A stretch of DNA of 64,000 bases from Chitinolyticbacter albus (GCF_024437655.1 NZ_JANBVF010000001.1:62001-126000), one strand, 5' to 3'. Positions 26,093 to 32,777 are shown, numbered from the stretch's first letter. Notes: generated by a model not told the origin, from the sequence alone. Made by a program: numbers and translations.

Positions 26093-26920
26093 TCAGCCGC
26101 GCAGCGGCAAGGCCTGCGGCTGCAGGAACAGCCGTTGCGTGGCGACGAACAGGACGATCACTGGCACCACCGCCATCACCACCGCCGCCATCACCAGGCT
26201 GGTCGACACCGCGAACGGCCCGGTCAGGTCGTTGAACACGCCCACCGAAATCGGCAGCTTGCTGCGGGTGTAGAACACCACCGCCGGCCACAGGTAGTCG
26301 TTCCAGGCGGTGACCAGCGTGAAGATCGCCAGCGTACCGATGGCAGGCAGATTGAGCGGCACCGCCACCCGCCACAGCAGCCGCCATTCGCTGGCGCCGT
26401 CGACGCGGGCGGCGTCGATCACCTCCTCTGGCACTTGCTCGAAGCTTTGCTTCATCAGGAATACGCCAAAGGCGCTGGCCAGATTGGGCAACACCGCCCC
26501 CAAGTAGGTATCGACCAGGCCCAGCCGCGAGATGGTGACGAAGTTGGGCACGATGGCCACTTCGGACGGCAAGGTCAGCGTCAGCAGCATCACCGCGAAC
26601 AACGCGCGCCGCCCGGGGAAATCGAGCTGCGCCAAGGCGTAGCCGCAGGGAATGGTCAGCGCCAGCACGCCGGCCACGGTAATGGCCGACAACAGCAAGG
26701 AATTTCCCACATAGGTGAAGAACGGCATCTCCGCGAACACGCGGCGGAACCACCCGGTACCGGGCGCGTTCGGTACAAAGGAGGCCGGGAAATGCCAGAT
26801 CGCGGAAGGATCACTCGACAGCCCGACCGACAGCGCCCAGAGGAAGGGAAACAGCGTGAACAGCGCAAACAGGCTCATCGCACCGTAGCGGCCGCCCCAG
26901 CTGGCGATCTGCCGATTCAT
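26093..26920 (-). CDS. Carbohydrate ABC transporter permease (MalG-type)
   Basis: Inner-membrane subunit of a sugar importer, 275 residues, about six membrane segments. The cytoplasmic EAA loop reads EEVIDAARVDGASEWRLLWR and then VAVPLNLPAI, which contacts the ATPase. The start ATG overlaps the stop of the upstream acetyltransferase gene (ATGA at 26917-26920). The binding protein and ATPase genes are not in the window. Substrate is unknown; in a chitin degrader an amino-sugar oligomer is possible but unproven. Confidence 0.9.
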   Translation of the reverse strand: MNRQIASWGGRYGAMSLFALFTLFPFLWALSVGLSSDPSAIWHFPASFVPNAPGTGWFRRVFAEMPFFTYVGNSLLLSAITVAGVLALTIPCGYALAQLDFPGRRALFAVMLLTLTLPSEVAIVPNFVTISRLGLVDTYLGAVLPNLASAFGVFLMKQSFEQVPEEVIDAARVDGASEWRLLWRVAVPLNLPAIGTLAIFTLVTAWNDYLWPAVVFYTRSKLPISVGVFNDLTGPFAVSTSLVMAAVVMAVVPVIVLFVATQRLFLQPQALPLRG

Positions 26921-27369
26921 ATCGCCCCCTTCAGATCCAGCGCGCGAATGATTTCATGCCCGTCGCGATCGATTTCGACAAAGCCCAGCGCGGCATACAG
27001 CGCCGCCGCCGCCGCGTTGCTGGCGCGGTGCCCGAGCAGTACGCGGCGGCAACCGGGCCGGACAGCCAGCCTCGCCGTCAGCGCCTGCATCGCCGCACGG
27101 CCGTAGCCCCGCCGCTGGAAGCGCGCATCGATCATCAGCGCGATCAGCCAGTGCTCCGCCGTTGCCTCGTCCTCGCCCAGCACGGCAAAACCGACCGCGG
27201 TCCCCTCGGCCTCGACGGCCCACAGCTCGAAACTGGGCTCGAAACGCGACTCAGCGATCCATTCCAGCACCGAGAAAGGGAACAGCACCTGTTGCTCGGC
27301 GCTGACCCGCAACGCCGCGCAAGCGTGCCAGTTGTGTCGCGTCACCGGCTGCAGGCTCACCGCGCTCAT
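26917..27369 (-). CDS. GNAT family N-acetyltransferase encoded between two ABC permease genes
   Basis: 150-residue acetyl-CoA-dependent acetyltransferase. The acetyl-CoA-binding motif A is MIDARFQRRGYGRAAMQALT, with the C-terminal ASNAAAAALYAALGFVEIDR. It resembles the spermidine/diamine acetyltransferase-like GNATs, but the substrate cannot be fixed. Its ATG (27367-27369) overlaps the stop of the upstream permease and its stop overlaps the start of the downstream permease, both as ATGA, so the three genes are translationally coupled. Position suggests it modifies the imported substrate (inference). Confidence 0.85.
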   Translation of the reverse strand: MSAVSLQPVTRHNWHACAALRVSAEQQVLFPFSVLEWIAESRFEPSFELWAVEAEGTAVGFAVLGEDEATAEHWLIALMIDARFQRRGYGRAAMQALTARLAVRPGCRRVLLGHRASNAAAAALYAALGFVEIDRDGHEIIRALDLKGAI

Positions 27370-28253
27370 GCGGCCCTCCGGAACGGGCTGTGGCGCCCCA
27401 TCACCCGCAGCTGCACCAGCGCCACGGCGAGGCAGACCAGCGTGAACAGCAGCGCCGCAGCGCCGGCGGCGCCGAAGTTGAAGCCGGAGAACGCCATGTT
27501 GTAGACAAAGTAGAGCGCGGTCACGGTATCGCCCGAGCCGCCGGTGAGCACCATCACCTCCTGGAAGGTCTTGAGCGCGGCAATGGTGGAGAGCAGCGTG
27601 CACAGCACGATCACCGGCGCCAGCATGGGCAGCGAGATATGGATAAAGCGCGCGCGCGGGCCGGCGCCATCGAGCACTGCGGCTTCGGTCAGCTCGCGCG
27701 GGATTGCTGCAAGGCCCACCAGATACAGCACCATGTAGTAGCCGACGTTCTTCCAGAACGCGAACAGCATCACCGCGACCAGCGCCGGGCCCGACTGCTC
27801 CAGCCATTGCGGGCCCTGCCTCGGCTCGAACACGCCAATGGCGGTAAGCGCCCAGTTGAGCATGCCGTCGTAGTGGAACACGTAGCGCCAGACGATGGCG
27901 GCGATCGATAGCGTGATCACCACCGGCAGGTAGAAGGTGGCGCGGAAGAAGGTGATGCCAGGCAGCTTGCGATGCACCAGCAGCGCGAGGCCCAGCGCGC
28001 CTGCCTGGATGATGGGCACCGTCAGCAGCATCAACAGCGAGTTGGCGACGGAAAGCCGAAAGGTGGCGGATTTATAAAGCGTGACAAAGTTGGCGAAATC
28101 ATTCCACGCCGTGGCGCGCTCGGCGATGAAATAGTCCTGGAACGCCAACCAGCCGTTGAACAGCATGGGCCAGAGCGTGAACACCACGAACACCAGCGCG
28201 CACGGCGCAACGAACAGCCAGCCAGTGAGTGCTCGCACGCCGGGCTTGGCCAT
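27366..28253 (-). CDS. Carbohydrate ABC transporter permease (MalF/UgpA-type)
   Basis: First permease subunit of the sugar importer, 295 residues. It has about six membrane segments and the EAA loop RELTEAAVLDGAGPRARFIH with the following ISLPMLAPVI. N-terminal GWLFVAPCALVFVVFTLWPM is typical for this family. Its ATG (28251-28253) overlaps a short upstream frame as TGATG. No solute-binding protein gene precedes it. The 240 bp upstream separate it from the divergent deacetylase gene. Confidence 0.9.
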   Translation of the reverse strand: MAKPGVRALTGWLFVAPCALVFVVFTLWPMLFNGWLAFQDYFIAERATAWNDFANFVTLYKSATFRLSVANSLLMLLTVPIIQAGALGLALLVHRKLPGITFFRATFYLPVVITLSIAAIVWRYVFHYDGMLNWALTAIGVFEPRQGPQWLEQSGPALVAVMLFAFWKNVGYYMVLYLVGLAAIPRELTEAAVLDGAGPRARFIHISLPMLAPVIVLCTLLSTIAALKTFQEVMVLTGGSGDTVTALYFVYNMAFSGFNFGAAGAAALLFTLVCLAVALVQLRVMGRHSPFRRAA

Positions 28254-28357
28254 CAGCCGCCCCTTGGCCGCAACGCCGTGTACGCACCGCTGGCCTTGCC
28301 AGCGTGCCGCCGCCAGGTTCCGGCCCCTGCGAGATTCATCGTGTTTTCCGTTGCCAT
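28254..28357 (-). CDS. Possible 34-codon leader ORF overlapping the first permease
   Basis: A short frame from the ATG at 28355-28357 (MATENTMNLAGAGTWRRHAG...) stops in the TGATG that starts the permease. An internal ATG at about 28339 has GGAAAA upstream. The overlap could couple translation of the permease to this frame. It could also be a chance frame; the product has no recognised similarity. Confidence 0.25.
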
Positions 28358-28493
28358 GCCGGCAACGATAGCGCGAAGTGGATCATCTTTTTTTGCCTGA
28401 ATTGTGTTGATGCCATGTCTGGCGCGCATACCAGGATTGCACGTGTTGCAATCTTGAACTGGGCATACTGCTGCAGAAAAAAAAGGGGGCGCC

Positions 28494-29393
28494 ATGCATT
28501 GGCGACGCGCAGTGATCACCATCCTGACCATCCTCGTGCTGGCACTCGCCGCGGCCGGCTGGTGGCGCTACGGCTACGTGCCGGCGCCGCCCGCCCCTTC
28601 GGCCATCCCCGAAGCCACACTCAAGGCTCGACAATACGTGCGCACCCCGTTCACGCCGCACTGGGATCAGGTGCCACTGGCCGAATTCGAGCGCCAAGCC
28701 AAGCGCTTCCCCGGCCAGCTGTGGCTGGAAGGAAGAACCCACCGCAAGCTGATCGCGCTTACCTTCGACGACGGCCCCACCTACAACACACCGCGCCTCT
28801 TGGACGTGCTGGCCCGGCACAAGGTCAAGGCCACCTTCTTCTGGCTGGGCCGGGAAATGATGCGCTTCCCCGAGGCCGTGCGCCGCGCTGCACGCGAGGG
28901 GCATCTGCTCGGCAACCACACCTGGGATCACCCGGATATCAGCGGGCTGGATGAAACCACGCTGTGGGATGAACAAATCGGCGCGACGCAAGCGGTGTTC
29001 AAGCAGATCCTCGGCACCACGCCACACCTGATGCGCCCGCCCTATGGCCGTATCGCCGACTGGCAGGTCGAGTTCATGCGCCGGCAAGGCCTGCGCGTGA
29101 TCCAGTGGTCGGTCGATGCGCAGGACTGGAACCGTGCCCGCATGGCCTTCGGCAGCCACTTGATCGAGCGCGACGTGCAGGACTACATCCACCCCGAAGC
29201 CATCGTGCTGATGCACGACGGCGGCGGTCCGCGCGAAGACACCGTCGCCGCAGTCGACCGGCTGATCCCCTGGCTGCGCGCGGCAGGCTATGAGTTCGTC
29301 ACCATCGACCAGTTGCTCGATACGCACCCCTACACCGGGCCAGGCCAGCCACGGCCGTTGCCGGAGCTAGCGGTCGACGGGTTCGTGGGCTGA
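28494..29393 (+). CDS. Polysaccharide deacetylase (CE4, NodB domain)
   Basis: 299-residue membrane-anchored or secreted deacetylase. The N-terminal hydrophobic helix (about 8-24, ITILTILVLALAAAGWW) is followed by a NodB domain with all five CE4 motifs: TFDDGP (motif 1, catalytic base and metal Asp), GNHTWDHPD (HxxxH metal ligands), RPPYGR, the SVDAQDW stretch and IVLMHDGG (catalytic His). Such enzymes remove acetyl groups from chitin, chitooligosaccharides or peptidoglycan, and which one cannot be decided here. It is divergent from the permease operon. Confidence 0.92.
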   Translation: MHWRRAVITILTILVLALAAAGWWRYGYVPAPPAPSAIPEATLKARQYVRTPFTPHWDQVPLAEFERQAKRFPGQLWLEGRTHRKLIALTFDDGPTYNTPRLLDVLARHKVKATFFWLGREMMRFPEAVRRAAREGHLLGNHTWDHPDISGLDETTLWDEQIGATQAVFKQILGTTPHLMRPPYGRIADWQVEFMRRQGLRVIQWSVDAQDWNRARMAFGSHLIERDVQDYIHPEAIVLMHDGGGPREDTVAAVDRLIPWLRAAGYEFVTIDQLLDTHPYTGPGQPRPLPELAVDGFVG

Positions 29394-29485
29394 TTGCCAG
29401 GAGCGGCAGCGCGGCAATCTCGGTGCGGTTCCGCACCCGCTCCAGCCGGCACGGTGGCCTTGTTGCGAAAGCATCCATGTCGCGT

Positions 29486-29513
29486 TTGCCCTTTACTTAA
29501 GGGCGCCTACAAT
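29486..29513 (+). promoter_or_regulatory. Candidate promoter in front of the cassette array
   Basis: TTGCCC at 29486-29491, a 16-bp spacer and TACAAT at 29508-29513, pointing into the integron-type cassettes that begin at 29625. Its role as a Pc-like promoter is an inference. Confidence 0.4.
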
Positions 29514-29577
29514 TCGCCAGAGCGCAGGAAACCCGGAACTGGCAAGGATTCACGGCCGAAAGGTTAGAGGGGAAACC

Positions 29578-29612
29578 CACCCTAAAACTTACTCAACACA
29601 CCTTTTAGGGTG
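29578..29612. other. 10-bp inverted repeat just left of the first cassette
   Basis: CACCCTAAAA (29578-29587) and TTTTAGGGTG (29603-29612) form perfect arms with a 15-bp loop, 12 bp before the cassette boundary GTTATGC. It could be part of an attI-like site or a hairpin. No matching integrase is visible. Confidence 0.5.
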
Positions 29613-29624
29613 TCTACTTACAAG

Positions 29625-30188
29625 TTATGCAAAGTGCACACGCAGGGAAATATGGAACAGCTTGATATATCCACATCAGCAATCGTAAAAGTAGCGCTAT
29701 CTGGAATCTTCATATATCTCATAGCGCCAATTTTATTACTCCTTAGAGACATGATCCTGCTTAAGATAATAGAAAAATTTATCCTGACAGGATCATTACA
29801 TTTTGATATTGGACTCTGCGAGTCAGACAGATGGTACTTGAACAACAAATACCAAAAGAAAAGACGAATGAAAATTCTAGTTTCAGGGGGCGCGCCTCAA
29901 TTTGAAATCGACGGCGAGCAAGTCTCGGCAGAAGATTATGAAAATTATGAATCCGGCTTAAATATGCATTTAAACAGATTTAACCTGCTCGACGCAAAAA
30001 TAAACTCTCGTCAAAATCTGGTATTTTGGTTAACCAAGCACTGCAAGCAAGACGGCTTCACAAATCCTATACCTTCATTGCGAGATGAAGCATATAAAAA
30101 TGTAGAGCGAAAGAACGCATAACAAGCGGTTCAAGCCGCTCGCTGCGCGAGCTCGGGACCGGCTAAGGCCGGCCCCTTAACCTGAACG
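29625..30188 (+). mobile_element. Integron-type gene cassette 1
   Basis: The left boundary G|TTATGC (29624-29630) is the exact reverse complement of GCATAAC (30117-30123), which opens the attC of the same cassette. The cassette carries one plus-strand gene whose stop lies in the attC. It is conspicuously AT-rich compared with flanking DNA. Confidence 0.88.
29652..30122 (+). CDS. Cassette 1 protein, membrane-anchored, unknown function
   Basis: 156 residues from the ATG at 29652, with AGGGAAA 2-8 bp upstream. An N-terminal hydrophobic segment at about residues 12-30 (VALSGIFIYLIAPILLLL) anchors a charged soluble part (GGAPQFEIDGEQVSAEDYEN; LNMHLNRFNLLDAKIN). Codon use is AT-rich and unlike the neighbours, consistent with acquisition as a cassette. 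The TAA stop sits inside the attC. I do not recognise the family. Confidence 0.7.
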   Translation: MEQLDISTSAIVKVALSGIFIYLIAPILLLLRDMILLKIIEKFILTGSLHFDIGLCESDRWYLNNKYQKKRRMKILVSGGAPQFEIDGEQVSAEDYENYESGLNMHLNRFNLLDAKINSRQNLVFWLTKHCKQDGFTNPIPSLRDEAYKNVERKNA

Positions 30189-30194
30189 TTAGGC
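30117..30194 (+). other. attC site 1 (integron recombination site)
   Basis: 78 bp. Opens with GCATAAC (30117-30123) and ends with GTTAGGC (30188-30194; recombination after G30188). The internal sequence is strongly self-complementary (GGCTAAGGCC, GCTCGCTGCGCGAGC). Size and ends fit the attC pattern RYYYAAC...GTTRRRY, with one deviation in the R'' box. Confidence 0.9.
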
Positions 30195-30563
30195 CGTATG
30201 AGCGACATCGCTACCCGCCAAATGCTGCTTCTTTCTCTCCAGCGTGCGTTGCTCGGAGAGGTGCATCCAGTTCTGCGGCAAGCCTCGATTGAGGCCGACC
30301 CAACGTCACAGGTGGTCCGCTTGCGCTTTGAGTACGATGGCAATCCATCAGATGCCGCACGAGAGAGTTGCTCCAGCGCTGCAACTGAGGTCATCGCTGA
30401 CTTTCCGACACCCTGGCAATTAGACGAGCAGCATCTTTCTGCTCCGGCTCCTGGCCCCCTGTCGCCCCTTGGCTTTGTTGCGTACCGGCGTGCGGAGGCC
30501 CAGGATGCGGCCTAACAATTCATTCAAGCCGAAGCCGCTTCGCGGCTCGGCTTAACTCAGGCG
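30189..30563 (+). mobile_element. Integron-type gene cassette 2
   Basis: Begins TTAGGC after G30188 and ends in its own attC, which opens with GCCTAAC (30510-30516), the exact reverse complement of GTTAGGC. It carries one plus-strand gene that nearly fills it. Confidence 0.9.
30198..30515 (+). CDS. Cassette 2 protein, unknown function
   Basis: 105-residue soluble protein. The start ATG lies 4 bp into the cassette after the attC core and the TAA stop lies in the next attC, the compact layout typical of integron cassettes. Sequence runs MSDIATRQMLLLSLQRALLG, with VRLRFEYDGNPSDAARE and TEVIADFPTPW. It looks like a small alpha/beta protein of a family of hypothetical proteins that I associate with cassettes (memory, not checked). 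No catalytic motif is evident. Confidence 0.7.
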   Translation: MSDIATRQMLLLSLQRALLGEVHPVLRQASIEADPTSQVVRLRFEYDGNPSDAARESCSSAATEVIADFPTPWQLDEQHLSAPAPGPLSPLGFVAYRRAEAQDAA

Positions 30564-30569
30564 TTAGGC
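30510..30569 (+). other. attC site 2
   Basis: 60 bp. GCCTAAC (30510-30516) to GTTAGGC (30563-30569), consensus ends. The centre is a near-perfect palindrome (AAGCCGAAGCCGC TTC GCGGCTCGGCTT region). It is close to the shortest common attC length. Confidence 0.93.
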
Positions 30570-31269
30570 GGCACGCATGGAGCAACCATCTCCCTTCGGT
30601 GAACTGACGATTGCCCTAGATCTGGCTCCAGTCTCTCAACAAGCGAGAGCCGAGAGCAAATTGGCATTTCAAGCCAAGCTACAGGAAATCACCTCACGGT
30701 ATGCCTTCCTTCTTGGAGGAGACATATCGGTATCTGTCGAGTGGTCAGTTGCGGAGCAGGATCGCTATGAAACCGACAGAGCCCCGGATGTAGACAACAT
30801 TCTTAAGCCACTCCTAGACGCTCTGGTGGGCCCCAACGGCCTACTCATAGATGACAACCAGGTCCAGCACGTTTCTTGTCACTGGATCGACTCCTACTCG
30901 AGAGAAGAAAGAGTGTCGATCACTGTGCGCCACTCACCGGATGAATGGCTAAAGAAGGAAGGCCTGTTCTTCGTTCAACTAGATGGCGGCCTATGTATCC
31001 CTCTCTCTCGAATGATGCAGCACGAGCTCCAAAAGAAAATCGTCGACCTGTACAAGAACGCACTCGCCCTCAGAAACAAGGCTATCGCAGATGGAATTGA
31101 CTACTACCAAGCTCAATACGCAATGCCAGTGCAAAGAGTCTTTCATCGAACCAGGCTAGGTGCATTCGAAGTCATCAGGGTTGAAGAATTCAATGGATCG
31201 AGTGCCGCCTAACCCTTCCATCGAGAGGACGTGGCCCGGCAAGCCGGGCGCCGCCTCTCATGTCAAACG
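30564..31269 (+). mobile_element. Integron-type gene cassette 3
   Basis: Begins TTAGGC after G30563 and ends in attC 3, which opens GCCTAAC (31207-31213). It carries one plus-strand gene encoding a RusA-like protein. Confidence 0.9.
30577..31212 (+). CDS. RusA-like Holliday-junction resolvase encoded in an integron cassette
   Basis: 211-residue protein. Residues 69-98 carry the RusA signature: APDVDNILKPLLDALVG and LLIDDNQV. Asp71, Asp73, Lys77 and Asp92 have exactly the spacing of E. coli RusA Asp70, Asp72, Lys76 and Asp91, the known catalytic residues. RusA-type enzymes cut four-way DNA junctions. This protein is longer than the usual 120-130 residues, with an extra domain of about 90 residues (LFFVQLDGGLCIPLSRM; RVFHRTRLGAFEVIRVEEF). 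The stop TAA lies inside attC 3. The function of the extension is unknown. Confidence 0.82.
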   Translation: MEQPSPFGELTIALDLAPVSQQARAESKLAFQAKLQEITSRYAFLLGGDISVSVEWSVAEQDRYETDRAPDVDNILKPLLDALVGPNGLLIDDNQVQHVSCHWIDSYSREERVSITVRHSPDEWLKKEGLFFVQLDGGLCIPLSRMMQHELQKKIVDLYKNALALRNKAIADGIDYYQAQYAMPVQRVFHRTRLGAFEVIRVEEFNGSSAA

Positions 31270-31275
31270 TTCGGC
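31207..31275 (+). other. attC site 3, right end of the array
   Basis: 69 bp. GCCTAAC (31207-31213) to GTTCGGC (31269-31275). The interior has GGCCCGGCAAGCCGGGC and GAGAGG...CCTCTC pairing. No reverse complement of the right end (GCCGAAC) follows, so the array appears to stop here. Confidence 0.85.
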
Positions 31276-31350
31276 GTCACACGCAGCCACGGGATGTCGG
31301 CTAAGTAGACGAATCCACATATCAGCGGCGCAATAATCCTGGGGGTGTCG

Positions 31351-31788
31351 ATGGACAAATATCTTGATGCGGCAGTAGTCGAAGCGGCAGCCGGCTTGGC
31401 TGAGGGCGGCATCCCGATTGGCTCCGTTCTGGTTCACGAAGGCCAGATCATCGGCCGGGGACATAACCGCCGCGTGCAACGTGGCAGCGTGGTTCTGCAC
31501 GCAGAGATGGACGCATTCGAGAACGCGGGGCGGCTATCTGCCGCGGTGTATCGCCAAAGCACCTTGTATACGACGCTGTCGCCCTGCGCGATGTGCTCGG
31601 GCGCGATTTTGCTATATGGCATCAATCGCGTAGTGATCGGCGAGAACGTGACCTTCCTCGGCGAGGAAGAGCTGCTACGCAGCCGCGGCGTGACGGTAGA
31701 GGTGCGGCAGGACACGCGTTGCATAGAAATGATGCGGCAGTTCATTCACCAGCACCCGGGGCTCTGGAACGAAGATATCGGCGTGTGA
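31351..31788 (+). CDS. Cytosine deaminase of the yeast FCY1 type
   Basis: 145-residue zinc-dependent deaminase. The catalytic motif HAE (His50, Glu52) and SPCAMC (Cys79, Cys82) bind zinc. The whole protein follows yeast Fcy1 in pattern and length: EGGIPIGSVL, GRGHNRRVQRGSVVLHAE, ENAGRL, YTTLSPCAMCSGAI, GENVTF and the C-terminal QFIHQHPGLWNEDIG. This is distinct from E. coli CodA, which is an amidohydrolase. The ATG at 31351 is used; an in-frame GTG lies 6 bp upstream. The gene directly follows the cassette array but shows no attC of its own. Confidence 0.88.
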   Translation: MDKYLDAAVVEAAAGLAEGGIPIGSVLVHEGQIIGRGHNRRVQRGSVVLHAEMDAFENAGRLSAAVYRQSTLYTTLSPCAMCSGAILLYGINRVVIGENVTFLGEEELLRSRGVTVEVRQDTRCIEMMRQFIHQHPGLWNEDIGV

Positions 31789-31941
31789 TGAGGTGGTGTG
31801 GCGGCACGACCCTCGCGCCTCGGATTGGACAGCAATGATGGGCACACAACCACCAGGTGATGCCCAAGCCAAGCTGTGCTAAAAACGTCCGCGCTTTCTG
31901 TCCCCTCGCAAAACCCATCGCACTCACCAAATGGAGTTCCC

Positions 31942-32313
31942 GTGCCGCTGACCGTCGCTGAATACTGCATCCTCATTGCCTGCCTGCTACCCATTGCCTG
32001 CGCCTGGATCGCCAAATCCAGGGGCTTTGACAACCACAACCCGCGGCAATCAGAAGCGGGCCTTTCAGGCTTGCTGGGGCGAGCCCATGCAGCGCAACTG
32101 AACGGTTATGAATCGCTGCCCATCTTCATCGCCGGCGTGCTGGTGGCCGAGCGGGCGCATCACGCGCAGCCGGTCATCGACGGGCTGGCAATGGCTTTTA
32201 TCGCTGCCAGGGTTGGGTATATCGGCGCTTATCTCGCCGATTTGGCGTCGCTCAGGTCTATCGTGTGGCTGGCCGGAATTGGCTGCTGCATTGCGATGTT
32301 TCTGGTGGGGTAG
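31942..32313 (+). CDS. MAPEG family membrane protein
   Basis: 123-residue membrane protein with four hydrophobic segments. The MAPEG features are NPRQSEAGLSGLLGRAHAAQ, then LNGYESLPIFIAGVLVAE and AFIAARVGYIGAYLADLASL with RS at the third loop. The bacterial members are mostly uncharacterised relatives of glutathione-dependent membrane enzymes. The start is a GTG at 31942 with TGGAG 6 bp upstream. Confidence 0.85.
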   Translation: MPLTVAEYCILIACLLPIACAWIAKSRGFDNHNPRQSEAGLSGLLGRAHAAQLNGYESLPIFIAGVLVAERAHHAQPVIDGLAMAFIAARVGYIGAYLADLASLRSIVWLAGIGCCIAMFLVG

Positions 32314-32777
32314 GCCCGTTGCACAACGCCGCTGATAAATTGAGGCCCCCTGCCCCAAACGGATTTATGCCATGCACGCCGTCACCGGTGTGCCCAGCTG
32401 CGTGCCACGGTTGCGTCGGATTGGACCAGACCTGCAGCGAGCCGCGTCCCTTGAGCGCGGCATCGTATTCGGCATAGTGGTGGTTTTGTATTGGGCTGGA
32501 CGGGTTTGCGCATGTGCGACGTTTATCGGCAGGGTTCCGGCACGGGGCGTTATGCGACATAGCCGCTCGGTGAGGAACAACGTGGGGTTGCCGGCACTGC
32601 AGCGGCAGAAATATTCCAACGTCGGACCACTGATCCCCGGATTTCAACCGCTGAAGGACCGCTATTGATGGCCTAAAGACAAGCCTGCTAGCATCGACTT
32701 GCTGACAATAAAAATCAGCCAATTGTGATATCTGCATAAGAATATCCCCATATTCCCGATTGCTCAGCAGGACGCCC
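32314..32777. other. 464-bp intergenic region with mobile-element debris
   Basis: No intact gene. The left half holds an IS5-type transposase scrap on the minus strand. The right part (about 32690-32770) is AT-rich and is the likely promoter region of vgrG. Confidence 0.5.
32400..32510 (-). pseudogene. IS5-family transposase fragment
   Basis: The minus strand encodes AEYDAALKGRGSLQVW, which matches the N-terminal pattern of IS5-group DDE transposases (nW.eYd.AL..RGsL..W). Stops and frame changes flank it, and no terminal repeats or target duplications could be identified. It is a relic only. Confidence 0.5.

Noticed and set aside
29563-29569. GTTAGAG as the attI crossover site
   Set aside because: It ends in a purine, and no reverse complement opens an attC in the array. 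GTTATGC at 29624 satisfies both tests.
29591-29630. A fourth attC left of cassette 1 (ACTCAAC ... GTTATGC)
   Set aside because: The span is only 40 bp, shorter than known attC sites, and the arms do not form the L'/L'' pairing expected.
31276-31840. The cytosine deaminase gene as a fourth integron cassette
   Set aside because: A cassette starting at TTCGGC would need an attC opening with GCCGAAC after the gene. None is present, and the downstream sequence has no attC-like palindrome.
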